From Pezicula radicicola (Eukaryota; Ascomycota; Leotiomycetes; Helotiales; Dermateaceae): a DNA stretch of 64,000 nucleotides. How positions within the stretch are numbered: position 1 is the first letter of the stretch; the number at the start of each line of letters is the position of its first letter. The stretch spans positions 496,001-560,000 of the forward strand of contig PDUO01000009.1 in assembly GCA_003008705.1 (NCBI GenBank), read 5' to 3'. The position numbers and the translations under genes were made by a program. Positions 1-12,079 of the stretch are shown here, one piece after another. Below the pieces are notes generated by a model. That model was not told the origin of the DNA and did not search any database. It was given only the letters and a program-made list of their open reading frames with translations.

Positions 1-2840
1 GGGCACAGCGTACTTTTCCTGTCTACTAGAATCTCCAAAGAGGCGTACACATCATTACTGCAAGCGACCAAATCGCAGCATCTGATTATCCATGAAAACT
101 TTGCTTCCGTCACCGAGCAAATTAAAAAAGATTTACCCTCACTGCAAGTAGACTCAATTATACATGCTTCAACATACAATGTCTCTGTCCCGTTGGTGGG
201 CAACACGCTGCTACTCCCCGGACTCGACACCCGCGAAGAAGCAAACAACATTGCCTGGATTATCCATTCGAGTGGATCGACAGGTCTACCAAAACCCATT
301 TTCCAGACTCACAAGGCGGCTGTAAGGAATTATGCAAGCAACATGAATATGCGAGGCTTTATCACCCTCCCATTATATCATGCCCACGGCATCAGCAGTC
401 TATTCCGAGCTATTCATTCTAGAAAGCAGATTCATCTCTATAATGCCGACTTGCCATTAACTAAAGATTACCTGGTCGAGATTATGACCCGGTACAATTT
501 CGAAATTTTTTATGGTGTACCATACGCTCTCAAGCTGCTCGCAGAGAACGAAGAAGGCATAGTTCCACTTACCAAATGTAAAGTTGTTATGTTTGGTGGC
601 TCCGCCTGCCCTGATAATCTTGGTAACAAGCTTGTTGACCATGGAGTCAACCTGATCAGCCACTACGGAACGACTGAGACCGGACAGTTGATGACCTCCT
701 TCCGACCTGAGGGAGACAAAGCATGGGATTACGTCCGTCCATCCGAGGCTCTGAAGCCATTCCTAAGATTTGAGGAGCGAAGTCCAGGACTGTTTGAGCT
801 GATCTGTCTTGATGGTTGGCCATCAAAGGTCGCTACAAACAGGCTGGATGGATCCTACGCAACAAAGGATCTGTTCCAGAAGCACCCAACGATCGAAGGC
901 TACAAGTACTTCGCGCGACTGGACGACACCTTGGTTTTGGTCAACGGGGAGAAGGTAAATCCCTTAACTATGGAGGGAAGGATCAGAGAGCACCCATGGG
1001 TGTCAGAAGCTGTTGTGGTTGGAGCTGGAAAGACACATTGTGGCTTGATGATCATCCCAGCTCCAGTAGCTGAGAATCATACCGATGAAAGCATCCTCGA
1101 CAAGATTTGGCCTTCCGTAAATGCAGTCAACACCTCTGCTCCAGCATATGCCAATATTTCTCGTGAGATGGTTCAAATTCTCAGAGTAGAAACAGATTAC
1201 CCAAGGACAGATAAGGGTACAGTAATACGTGCAGCGTTCTACAGAAACTTTGCTACCCAGATTGAGAATGCCTATGAAGAGAAGATGGCATCAGCCGACA
1301 CTCCAATGTTGTCCGAGAGCGATCTTCTGGAACTGGTCAGGAAGGAAGTCTTGAATGTTGTAAACATAGGTGTATCAAGTCTCACAAATGACATGGACTT
1401 CTTCACCATCGGTATGGACTCTCTTCAGGCGACACGGCTACGAACATCTCTTGTAAAACAAGTCAACACTCGAGGACAAAGACTAGGATTAAACGTTGTC
1501 TTCGACTATCCAAGCATAACTCGTCTCACACAATATCTCCTGACTTTACAGTCAGGGGCCACGGCGGAGACGAAATCAGTCGAAGCTCAAATGAAGGAGT
1601 TGATTGAGAAGTATGGGACGTTTAAACAACATATCCCGATTGTCAAAAATGTTAGAACTCATACAATTGTGAGTTATAAGCCATAAATATATTGAGTGTT
1701 CAATGCTAATGAAACGTTCAGGTCCTTACTGGTACTACGGGATCACTTGGCGCACACGTAGCAGCAAAGTTATCCTCCCGCTCAGACGTCTCAAAAATAT
1801 ACTGCTTGGTGAGGGCAAAGAGTGATGAGGATGGACAGGCAAGAATCTTAGCATCTCTAAGAGAACGAGAAGTATACGATGCCATGACTGAAGAACAGAA
1901 CTCAAAGCTCGTCATTCTCGCATCCAAATTCTCGGCTTCGCAGTTAGGTCTTAGTAGCGAAAGATATGAAGAGATCGTCTCAGAAGTAACCGACATTATC
2001 CACTGTGCCTGGGCTGTCAACTTCAGACTACAATTAAGCAGTTTCGAACAAGATTGTATCTACGGCACGCGAAACTTAATGGACCTAGCACTTGAAGCAA
2101 AGCAACCTTCACCAGCCTCCTTCAGTTTCTGCTCATCTGTATCAACTGTCGCCAACACTCCCGGATCTGAAATCCCAGAGGCACTTCCACTCGACCTCTC
2201 CTATGCTCAAGGAATGGGCTACGCACAATCCAAACTCGTCATGGAGAACCTCGTTGTCAAAGCCGCTTCACAAACTACGCTCCAGGCACGCGTCCTCCGC
2301 ATCGGTCAAATCATCGGCGACACCCAACGCGGGATCTGGAACGGTACCGAAGCTATTCCCTTAATGCTTCAGAGTGCAACCACCATCGGGGCCCTCCCTC
2401 GTCTCGACGAGAGCTCGCATTGGCTCCCTGTCGATGTCGTCGGTGCAGCCGTCATCGAATCCTCTCTCAACCCCACTGCCTCCTCAGGTATCTACAACAT
2501 CATCAACCAACACTCCTTCCACTGGACTCGGGACCTCCTCCCACTCCTCCACCAAGCCGGCCTCGTCTTCGAAGAAGTCGACCAGCAAACCTGGGTTCAG
2601 AAGCTACGTATCTCGAATGCAGACCCCGTCGCTAACCCTCCTATTAAGCTCCTCGATTTCTTCGCCTCTAAATATGATAATGAGAAACCTCGTAAAAGCT
2701 TTCAGTGGAAGACCGATAAGGCAAGGGAGATGAGCCCGAGTCTTGATGCGGCGGGCGTAATTGATCTAGATATCGTGGCGAAGATGGTAGAGTTCTTTTT
2801 GAAGAGGTGTTGGAATACTTCGAAGGAGTATCAGGTATAG
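1..2840 (+). CDS. NRPS-like reductase (A-T-R), 5' partial
   Basis: The frame is open from base 1, so the N-terminus (perhaps about 120 residues by family length) lies outside the window. Exons 1-1668 and 1722-2840 are joined by a 53-bp phase-0 intron with a GCTAAT branch site, giving at least 928 residues. In order they encode an adenylation domain (A3-like HSSGSTGLPKP, A5 YGTTETG, A8 region with NGEKVNP), a thiolation domain with the phosphopantetheine serine in FTIGMDSLQ, and a thioester-reductase domain with the NAD(P)-binding LTGTTGSLGAH right after the splice and a YAQSK short-chain-reductase motif. Enzymes of this A-T-R type adenylate a carboxylic acid, load it on the carrier and release it reductively as aldehyde or alcohol. 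There is no condensation domain. The substrate cannot be read from sequence. Any cluster partners would lie to the left; the genes to the right do not look like a biosynthetic cluster. Confidence 0.9.
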
Positions 2841-3660
2841 ATAGTGGAGTTTTGTACTTATAGAGTTTTGGGGTCCTTTTTCAGATGCTATTTTTGTATA
2901 TTTGATTTTGTTATTCATATCTACTAAGGGCTGCTATAATAGTGATTATAAAGCTAAATAATAAAGAGATAGTCTTAGATACCTTTGATTCTTAATTCTT
3001 ATTAAGGATTTTCTTTTAGGTACAAATACAAATAAGGGAATAGAATTAGGATTTAAGTACGTTAAATGTGGTAGAGATGTCTAGGTAATTAGCGAGGTAA
3101 GTGACGCTTGCTTAATCTCGCTTAGGGATAGGGGTAGTTTAGGGGGCATGCAAGGCATTTGCTATAGTATATAGTAACAGCTTACTATCGAATTTTATCT
3201 TCTTTAACCTTGAAAGATTTGTAGTAAAATAATTCTTTATCAATAAGATTCTAACTAGTACTTTTCAAATCAATAAGTAGTTCGCTAATGTCTAGTATCA
3301 CTTCGGCTTCAGAATTATCCCGAATTGAGAACTCAATTTGAGACCTAGTCACCTCGTCCGACTGTATATTTTCTCCAAGGAGCTATTCTAGAAGTGGCAG
3401 ACAATGCAAAAATGATACATTTCAGCGCTATTGGCCCTATTGGGCCACGAGAATCTTTTACGCGAGGGTAACACAGCTGAGCTGAAGCCCAATTCCCAAA
3501 AATGGAAAGTTCCCCACTCGGCGACCTCAATCATTTAAGAGAAGAACAGTCCCAGCCCGTCTGCAACTCCAGGCAGCTTTTCTCTCAACTTTGATAAAAC
3601 CATCCACAACAGCCTTCAACATCCCACAAAGTTTTTGAAACTATTAACATAACGTCAGAT
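2841..3660. other. AT-rich intergenic stretch
   Basis: No gene is supported here. From about 2880 to 3330 the sequence is rich in TA and AT runs and has stop codons in every frame. This is the texture expected of repeat DNA degraded by RIP-type C-to-T mutation. From 3330 to 3660 composition returns to normal and probably holds the upstream region of the HET fragment that follows. Confidence 0.5.
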
Positions 3661-4309
3661 ATGCTTTGCAAGACGTGCCAACCTATCTTCAAAGGGTATT
3701 CTTATGATATTTTTTAACCAAAAACACCACCATCATACCCCGCAACAATTAGAGAAGGGTGCGAAGGAACGATGCTTTGTATGTGACATACTCTGGCAGC
3801 CATTGCTGATTGAGCGCCGAAGATGTGGATTTGACTCTGGCAAGTCAAGTGCGCCTTCTCCTTCACTCATTCCCGACAATGGTTATCTAATTCCGAAACA
3901 TGGCCATACGCGCAAGCATCCTCCTCTGTGCGAGTACTACGTTTGGACTTTGAGCGATGACGGCGAATTCAGCTCTTTTCTGGATGACGTGTATTTAAAT
4001 ATACAAATAAACCCGACTTTTGAGACCGATGATGGTGAAATGCACCTTAGCGGTTGTTCAGAGATTATTGTGGTCTCCCTTGGATTCAAGCACCAGAAAC
4101 TCTCCAACCGTGATTGGTCGGAGTTACGAGTTACGCAAGCGAATAAGACAGGGGGTCGGTTAGAGTGCACTTGGAAACTTCACTTACTATTTGCTACCAT
4201 ATTAGGAATCCATGTTTGCTACTTTATGGCCCGAGACTTCGAGCCTCTCCACCCGGCAGTTGAATGGCTTAGGCTGCTTGTCAGATTAGGGTCCATGTGT
4301 GTTCAGTGA
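3661..4309 (+). pseudogene. HET-protein N-terminal fragment, frameshifted
   Basis: An ATG at 3661 opens a frame beginning MLCKTCQPIFKGYSYDIF that stops at 3715-3717. The next frame continues at once with HHHHTPQQLEKGAKERCFVCDILW and runs to a stop at 4307-4309. Together they match the usual start of HET-domain proteins (CxxC near the N-terminus, a His-rich stretch, then CxxC followed by LW). The break falls in a run of six T at 3710-3715; one T fewer would keep the frame. No HET domain core (SYxWG, WIDxxCI) follows, and the frame ends after about 200 residues, so this is a truncated, probably dead relative of the incompatibility genes. A tiny intron is not plausible because it would remove conserved sequence. 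Confidence 0.65.
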
Positions 4310-4725
4310 GCCGCTAGCCGCATTGAGACACCATAGCCGACAACTCCAAACCTTCTCTTCACTTCGGCAATCATCATAATCACAACACAAAAATGACATT
4401 CTTGAATATCAACCCACCAGAAACCTGAGGAAATGGCCATTTGAAGCATGTCCATACTAAGCCGATTGATAGGAGACTATTAAGATGTCGACGACGTCGT
4501 CACAAATCCAATTGCGCCTGATTGGATCTAGGCAATGCCTATCTATACCCATGCATATGCGGAACTCTTTCGATGATCTGGGCGTAAGCAAACCCCCATT
4601 TTCCTGCCACCTTACCGCTAGATGGATGGTCCACCTGTAATCCATATTTTAGTCTGGCATGGCACTCATATATAGTTCCGGTATCTGAAGATATACGACT
4701 CCGCCTTTGACATAGGACCATCACG
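4310..4725. other. Intergenic; upstream region of the NCS1 permease
   Basis: No coding sequence is supported. A 12-bp perfect palindrome, GACGACGTCGTC, lies near 4487-4500, about 230 bp before the permease start. It contains an ACGT core of the kind bound by bZIP factors, but nothing else supports a role. Confidence 0.35.
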
Positions 4726-6948
4726 ATGGAAGGCAGCAACTACACTAAGGAGGCTTCGCTGGAGGTGCCGCAAGATGTTACGTCCGAGAGCCTCGAAGAG
4801 GTTGATGCGATGGCCATCCCATCATCGGAAGTCACGACTAAGTGGCAACGTATGGCAAATAAGCTAGAAGCCTTCTCTGGTGCTGAAGCTCGGGGTATCG
4901 AACGTGTCGATGATTCAATGCGGATGGGACGCGTTGCGATCAGCGACTACGTCTACATGACGGAAATATGGTTTTCTATTAACCTTACTGTAGGTTGCCT
5001 GACATGATTGTTGATTCTTTTCTGAGCTCTTGCAGGCGAATATTCTCACAATTGGCGTTCTGGGACCTGTCTCTTTTGGTTTGGGGATGAACGACGCTAT
5101 GGTGTAAGTCTGAACCCTCCGCGCAAAGTTGCAGTGATCTAAAAATTTGTAGATGCTGTTTATTTGGAACAATTATTGGCTCAGCTGCTAGCTGTTATAT
5201 CTCAACGTTCGGACCACTTAGTGGAAATAGGACACTAGTCGCAGCTCGCTTCACAATGGGCTGGTGGCCTACAAAATTATGTGTGATTCTTGCGGGTGTT
5301 GTAATTCTCGGTTACGGTCTTGTCGATGCCATTGTCACAGGTCTCATCTTTTCTGCTGTTTCCGGTGGAAGCATGAGCACTATTGTTGGCATTGTAGGTT
5401 CTATGACGCCGTACAGAATGTTCTGTTTGTTGATCAAAATAGGTCGTTTTCAGCGTCATAGTTTGGTTAGTCTCGTCATTTGGGATCAAATACTTCAATT
5501 ATTTCGAAAAATACGCGTATATTCCACAAGTTTGTGCGGTAAGTGGTTTCACCTTCGCGTTGAATCAAAAACTAATGTCCTAAAGTTATTCTCCTTGATC
5601 GGATGTGCGGCTCCTTATTTTGATACAACCACTACCAGCACACCCACAGGATCTGCTCTCGCTGGTGCAAGGCTCTCTTATTTATTTGTTTGTGCTTCAG
5701 GGTATGCCTTGGAACGCCTTTCTTATTCATCGGATTGCTAATCTCATTCAGGCCACTTGGATGGGCTCCATTTTGCGCTGACGTGAGTATCCTTCCAGTA
5801 TTTAGTTTTCAGTACAAGCTGCTTTCAAGGCCGTGTGAGATATCCCACAGTTATAACCATGCCTGCAATTCCTATAATATGCCTTCGCCGTCCTCCCAAT
5901 CCCTTTCTTGAAAAGTGCTAACTCAGAGAGATTCTTTAGTACTATGTATACAATCCCAAATCTTCTAACCGTTGGTTGGTGTTCACTTTCACCTTCGTTG
6001 GTTTTATGGCCTCTAAGATCTTTGTTGAGTTCATTGGAATTGGTACGTAATCCCTTATAAATGTTTTAATGTCTGAGGTAGAATGCTAAAATTGTAGGCC
6101 TTGGATGTGGTCTTACTGCCAACCCAGCTTGGGCTGAAGGTTTCACCAATGGTGGTGTGGGCGGTCTTATCGTAGCAGCTTATGCGCCTCTGGGAGCGTA
6201 TGGTAAATTTTGCGCTGTAATCCTGTAAATTTCACTCTTCCAAGATCTATTTCCCCACGAAATGAAAGTCCTACTGACGTGGCATAATAGGGGCTTAGGA
6301 GTGGCAGCGAACATGATTCCTGGTGAGCAGATATAAGCTCAACATTCTCTTTTCGAATCATATCTAACACCAACCTAGGAAACTATTCAGCGGCTTTCTG
6401 CGTCCAACTTCTCAGTTCAAGGACCCAAAAAGTCCCTCGTGTATTCTGGAATACTGTTGCCACAATAGTATACATGGTGTGCGCCATAGGCACGTATCCT
6501 TCCCATTCTTACATGCGTACAACATGCTAATATACATAAAGCCGGGCGAGACAAACTTCTCACCATATTCCTCAACTTCCTACCCTTGATCGGGTACTGG
6601 ACAATTATTTGGATTACAATGACTTTGGAAGAAGAGCTCATCTTCCGACGCAATCCTAAGCGAGCATACAATTGGGCGCTATGGAATGATCAAAAGTCGC
6701 TTCCTATCGGGATAGCTGCTTTCACATCCTTTTTGATTGGATGGGCTGCTGCAATTCTATGTATGAGCCAGGCTTACTATATTGGCCCTATTGCTGCTAT
6801 GATCCCAGCGGACATTGGACTGCCAGTTGCAGCATCTTGGACAGCGCTTTGCTATCCTCCTTTGAGAGTAAGTTTACCCTAATCGGGTTCATCATAGACT
6901 TGAACTGATTGATTCTAGTATTGGGAACTGAAGAGGTTTGGTCGCTGA
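4726..6948 (+). CDS. NCS1 family purine/cytosine-type permease
   Basis: Twelve exons read as one frame: 4726-4989, 5036-5103, 5153-5393, 5443-5538, 5586-5701, 5752-5782, 5940-6042, 6098-6224, 6291-6322, 6379-6489, 6542-6867 and 6919-6948, coding for 514 residues. The product is strongly hydrophobic and matches fungal NCS1 carriers of the Fcy2/FcyB type: a soluble N-terminus with GIERV before the first helix, FSINLTANILTIGVLGP in helix 1, GWWPTKL, YFEKYAYIPQV, GPLGWAP, and the helix-8 region KFCAVILGLGVAANMIPGNY. Members import purines, cytosine or related bases across the plasma membrane with protons. The exact substrate is not readable. The intron at 6490-6541 only fits the frame with a GC donor. 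The 157-bp intron at 5783-5939 is longer than the rest. Confidence 0.9.
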
Positions 6949-8962
6949 AATGCCTTAGAAAAATTTGCATGGTTTTTTTTTGGTTGGTGAGTAGACAAAG
7001 TACACACAACTGACCACTAGCCCTAAGGCTCTTTTTTTTTTTTTTTTGAGATAAGGGTTTCCTATATAGAAGACTGCAAAGAGACGTTCAAGACAAAAAC
7101 TCTGCACGAGAATCAAGACCGTTCAACTTACCTTAGCCTTGTCGAGGGCGATGCACACATACACGAAAGCACGCTCGCTATGATGCAAATTCCAAAATAT
7201 TTTTTATATCAGGTGCTAATATGAGCACATGCTGCCCAAAATATGAAGCCACAGATTTTGCTCGGCCTTCAAGGCTCGAGGTTAGATCGATCGCCTGTAC
7301 GGACCGAACACGAATCCGAGTTGAAGTGCCCCGAACGTAGATCCCGAATCGGCACCCAACTCGTGATTCTGGTACTCAAAAGGTTGACGGCAGCCAGTTC
7401 CAGATCCCAGTCTGGAAATAGAGATGGAGACATGCTTCCGTCTTTCGAGAGACTATTGGACGGTGGAATTTCATCGTCCACGGGATTTGACATGACGCTT
7501 TTGAAAAAATATATTGACATTCAGCTTCTTTCTTTCAACATTAGCTTCTAGATCCTGCAACTCAAGAGTCTCATCTGTATGATCTTCCATGATTACAGTA
7601 CTGTACAAGTACAACTCTCAATTTCCAATGCTGGGAAGCGTTAAAAATCCTTCGGTTTCGTACCACGCACTCGTACTCGGCAGCGAATGCGAAGTGAAAG
7701 ACAACGTCGATCGAAGAAGAATTGATCAAGCGAAGATCCAAGCATATGAGGCTGCAGCCCTATAACCCCGGCTGATACGGTTTACGGTATCAATTGTTCA
7801 TGAAGTCGAACTTGAGAGAATAAAAATAGCTTCAAAAGTGCCCGAGATCGACACAAGAAAAAATGCAGGCCAGAGAAACTCACGCGAGGAGGGGTTAGAG
7901 GTTTGAGATTAGTGACAATACGTTATACGTTAAGCTGACGACAACTGTATAGTTCTTTTAGCTTGGCAAATTATTTGCATTTCTTTGCTTTTGCAGTTGC
8001 GGATGTAGCGCCTTCATCGTCATTCCATTTCTTGGCGACCATTCATGCCCTAATTCAAGCTTGAAGTATCAATTGTTGTCGTTGTGCGGGGCAAGGACTG
8101 GCTTGTAGACACTATCTTGCCAAGATGTTATCAAGCCGCCAACGCCCTTCCACAAACTTTGTGGAAGATAGACTGACAAGTAGTAATTGCTGATGTACGA
8201 AATACGCAGAGATTGATTTCTAGTATCTCGTATGGAGACTGATACACTACTACTGAGCTATGGCTGAGCTCGTCTCATTTTGGATTTCGACAAATTGACA
8301 TTTAACATATACCATACAGTAATAGCATATTCATACCCGCCCAGGGCATATGGGTTCCCACTCTCTCTACCCGTTGTAACAATGGATCCATTTGTTTCCC
8401 CTCCATCACTAAGCTTTTTTCCTTGGGAGTACCTGGAAGCTTGTAGATCATTTTTTACGACCCCTGTATACGGAATACGTTCTTAATTGCAGCCACAATT
8501 TCTCATAGCCTTCTCCAAAAGCCGTGTGATTGTAGTTCGGTTGATCCGGGCCTTTCTTTTGGTTGGACCAAATCATTGAAGCCAAGGAGTTACGGCTCAG
8601 CCTCATGCGAATATTAACGACTTTCTCGGACAGGTTCATCTTGATTGGTTAGTGCCTTTAAGAAAGGGTTCGCGGTACGAGATACTAACCTAGTAGCATT
8701 GCGTGGGTACCACGCTGAGCTTCACGCACAGATGGAGATTCTCGACAGGGTATGCTATTGTTATGGTTGACAGATGATCTCATGTATTGAAACTTTTCTT
8801 ATAGATATAAGATACAAGTCGGCGACAGCTCCAACCTCCATCTTCATCCTTCACACTTCAAACAACAACCTTCCCACTTCACTTTCGCTCAGCATCAAGC
8901 CAGAAGACTACTCAATCTCCATCTCATCTACTTCATAGCTTCACAGGAATTTATCCACCAAA
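6949..8962. other. 2-kb gene-poor interval
   Basis: No gene could be established. A 17-base poly-T tract lies near 7031-7047. On the minus strand an ATG at about 7591 opens MEDHTDETLELQDLEANVE, and an adjacent frame continues as about 80 residues (KSVMSNPVDDEIPPSNSLSK) down to 7269. The two frames meet in an A/T run without a plausible intron. The composition is protein-like but I recognise no family, so this may be a decayed gene or chance. The last 150 bp before 8963 are C/T-rich, like a promoter and 5' UTR of the following gene. Confidence 0.35.
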
Positions 8963-10239
8963 ATGGCAACCACAACAACACAGGAAGATTATTACCCATC
9001 TGGGACATATTCACCCCACCAACAGACAGACAACCAAATCGCAGTGCAATCGCCTCCACAATATGAAGTCTCTCGGGATTCCTTCGAGAACGCAGCACGA
9101 TATTCGGCATCGACAGCAAGAAACTCAACAGGAGGGCTTTTACAGAAACCTGTTGTCGTCCCTCGTGAGTAGAACCCCGAACTCCATTCCGGCATAGCAA
9201 TATGATCTAACAGAACAAAATAGAATCAACCAACATTTTCATGATCAAGACCTTTTCACCATTCGCACGATGCTATTCTCCAGCGCTGGCTCAGCTCCCA
9301 AAGCCTATCGGCCAAGAAGAATTCCTCACCTTCATTGATGGTCTCAACGAATCCTTCCTGTCCGCACCAGTCTTCCAAGCTATCCATGTTGCCGGTGGTA
9401 TGATGATGGGCGCACAAGGAATCATTCCTGTCCAAGCCGTCGGAGCCGTTCTTCAGATAGGCGGCGTAGCAGCCTCCGCAGGAGTCTCGTTCGTCCGTGT
9501 CCGCAAATACCTAAAGAAGCAACAAGCAGCACTTTTTGCGCCTCGCGGTCTCGTTGTCAAGATTATGAGCACTAAGAAGATGATGGAAGCTGTTGGATAC
9601 ACGGAAGCAGTAAAAGGAAAATTGCAACTACCACCTCTCGAGAACACAGCAGATATCGGTGCCTTCGGTGATGTTCCAGCAACTAAACCTGGCCCAGATG
9701 GCCAAGTACAACTTGGACCAGAAGATCCTCGCGTCCGAAGACTACGTGCTCTCGAGGCATATGTCGCACCCATCAACTTTGACGTTCCTGAGGATACCAA
9801 ACCCATCGGATGGGCCAAGCGATGGTCAACAGCACCCCTGCGATGGATCAACAAGAAACAAATGACAAAAATCGATAAAGTGCGAGAGAAGTCACTCAAG
9901 AAGCGAGCCGAAAAAGCACCAGAAGTAGAAGCCGAGAACATAAAAATGCAAAACGACCTAGCGGATCTAGACCGACGTATTCAAGCCTTGAGAGCCCAAG
10001 GAGCAAACGAAGATGAACTCGCATATCTTGAAGCTCAGCAATTGGAATTGATGGAGGCTCGTGAGAAGGCTGTTGCCGATATTTTTAAGAGTGGTGATAA
10101 GAAGTTGATTAAGACTTATAAGAAGGAGGAGAAGATTGCTAATCGCATTCTTTGGGTTGTTATTACCAAGGCTGATGGTACTTCGCCCGATGAACTGTTT
10201 CAGGTTGGCAGCTCTTCGACTCAAACTACTGCGACTTGA
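8963..10239 (+). CDS. Conserved fungal protein of unknown function
   Basis: Exons 8963-9164 and 9224-10239 (phase-1 intron, GTGAGT...AATAG) encode 405 residues. The first 65 residues are Gln/Ser/Thr/Tyr-rich and probably disordered. A domain then begins with a Pro-containing segment (LAQLPKPIGQEEFLTFIDGLNESF) followed by a Gly/Ala-rich hydrophobic stretch, about residues 130-165, with GGMMMGAQGIIPVQAVGAVL, which could be membrane-associated. The C-terminal third (about 280-375) is highly charged and predicted coiled coil (EVEAENIKMQNDLADLDRRI). There is no signal peptide. It resembles widespread uncharacterised fungal proteins with a hydrophobic patch followed by a coiled coil; I cannot name an activity. 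Base composition and the clean single intron indicate a real, expressed gene. Confidence 0.8.
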
Positions 10240-12079
10240 GGGACTGATTCGTTTTTGCTTGTGTTTCTTGTAGACACCTGATCGGTCGTAGCGTTCAGAC
10301 GCTTGATAATTTGTTGTTGCTGTTGTTAGCGCGTACTCCGGTTCTTCTTATTGATGATTGATGGCTTTTACTTCTGGTTTTGTGGTTTTGGATGTGGGTT
10401 ATGGTTTGGATAGATAGATGAAAATTGGTTCTATACTTTTAGCTGCGGTTTTCCAAAAATGATAATTTTATTCTAGTTGAATGATAAGAGATATACACAG
10501 AATAGTGCAAATAAGCCTTAAAAAGTCGGTTCTGGTGCCTTATTTATTTTTGAGGCCCAAAGTACAGCACCCATTTGGTCTAAGTTACTAAATTATTCCC
10601 ACCATAGCCCAGTATGCTAAATCTTCTTGATACTGTGCATCCTATTCTTAATTTTCCAAGACAAGTTCCCGGAGTAGTTACTAGCTTCTAGAGTACCGAA
10701 GAACTTTTCTCAATGCTCCAACTACTTTCACAAAACTTTCAAGGACATCACACACAAATTAATTGAGGAGGGGAAATAGTCAATGCACAAACAACATAGC
10801 TCTTTGGCATTGTTTTATGAAATTGAAATTGAAACTATATGTACCTATGCAGTAAAGATTCCCAAAACTCTAGTTCAATTAACGTAAGCCCTACTCCCTC
10901 CAATTTCGCTAACCATCAAATCAATTTTTAAATCATAATTTACCTCTTCTACTTGAACTTTTGGCCTTTTATTTACCACTTCGATTGTTACAGTTATCCC
11001 TTTGTCCGTCTCTTGCCAGACTAATAGGATGTACACTAAGCGAGGCTTTCCTCTCTGCTCTTAAAACTTTATACAAGGTAGAATTGCCTTGTATTTGCAC
11101 ATAAAGTGGCTCTACTAGTTTGAGCTCGAAGACCACCTGCTCGCTTGATTAAGGGGGTGCCAAATCCCTGAGCAAAGTGGCAGGAGACGGATAAAGGGAT
11201 ACAATCTCGCCATAGGCCTCCTCTACTCTTGCTATACCAACCAGACCTTTCAAAAGGCCTTAACTATATAACAGAATAAGAGCAATAAAATTAAGTATCC
11301 TTAGGAATGTAAGCTCCTAAACCTATGGTATATATTCTCGTTAATATTGTATCTAAGAAAGGATCTATCTATTATTGTCTAATTAAAAAGTTATATCTTA
11401 TTTCTTGCATACTTGTATATTATATACTAAGTTAACTAGAGACTACTTAGAAGACAAGACCTACTAAGTGAGCTTCCTCGCACTTCTAACTTAACAAATA
11501 CATACTATAATTACAACTCTAATAGTCGGGCTTACACTATAATTTATTATAAACACACTCTAATATCGATCAACCCAGTCAAAAAAAAAATACTACCCGA
11601 ATAATCAATCCAGCAATTCATCAAATCGTCCAAAGAAGTATTCCAAGGGTTCTTCTCGCTTAGCCAACTCACGGGAAACCCCCTCAAATCCAAAGAAATC
11701 CATGGCATTTACCGACCGAACAAAATTCGATATGATAAAAACACCAACACTAACACCATTATTCCCATTCTCCAACAACATCGGCTTTGAGCGAAAAGAT
11801 AGTAATCTAAAGCCCCAAATGATTGCTCAATCGAGCTGCAGACTTGAGCCTTATCATATCAATTCTAATTTAATGTTGGATTTGTCCCAAATTTCTTATA
11901 CGGAGTAAAGGTGGGAGGTAAGGGTATAAGTAATGTAACATCTCCATGCTACCCCTCTTTCACATTTCCAATAAATTTAAATCACTCTAGAATTCATTCA
12001 TCACCAACCAACCCAGTCGTGCTTAATTTACTTTTCATACTACTGTACATACTATATATACCAGGCCGCCATTTCAAAT
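10240..12079. other. Intergenic with AT-rich island and a MITE copy
   Basis: Bases 10240-10450 look like the 3' UTR of the preceding gene. Between about 10860 and 11560 the DNA becomes strongly AT-rich and stop-laden, typical of RIP debris, and it holds a 208-bp inverted-repeat element listed separately. Bases 11580-12079 are C/A/T-rich and precede the MFS gene. Short open frames of 60-70 codons at 11702 and 11911 show no domain and are not supported. Confidence 0.5.
10995..11202. mobile_element. MITE-like element, copy A
   Basis: The left end TATCCCTTTGTCCGTCTC and the reverse complement of the right end, TATCCCTTTATCCGTCTC, form terminal inverted repeats of about 24 bp with two mismatches, both transitions. 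The TA at each outer edge fits a TA target-site duplication as in Tc1/mariner-type elements. The 208-bp element has no coding capacity. The interior is shared, in the opposite orientation, with the copy at 38965-39212, including GGGGGTGCCAAATCCCTGAG here versus a one-transition variant there. It is a non-autonomous element; no transposase source is visible in the window. Confidence 0.75.

Noticed and set aside
5394..5453. Using the CAG at 5451-5453 as acceptor in the NCS1 gene
   Set aside because: It shifts the frame away from the conserved FGIKYFNYFEKYAYIPQV; the AAAATAG acceptor at 5442 keeps phase 0 and adds VVFSVIVWLVSS.
7269..7591. Minus-strand pair of frames (MEDHTDETLELQ... and MSNPVDDEIPPSN...) that might form one gene
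   Set aside because: They lie in different frames, the junction has no plausible intron, no family is recognised and no further exon was found; recorded only in the interval note.
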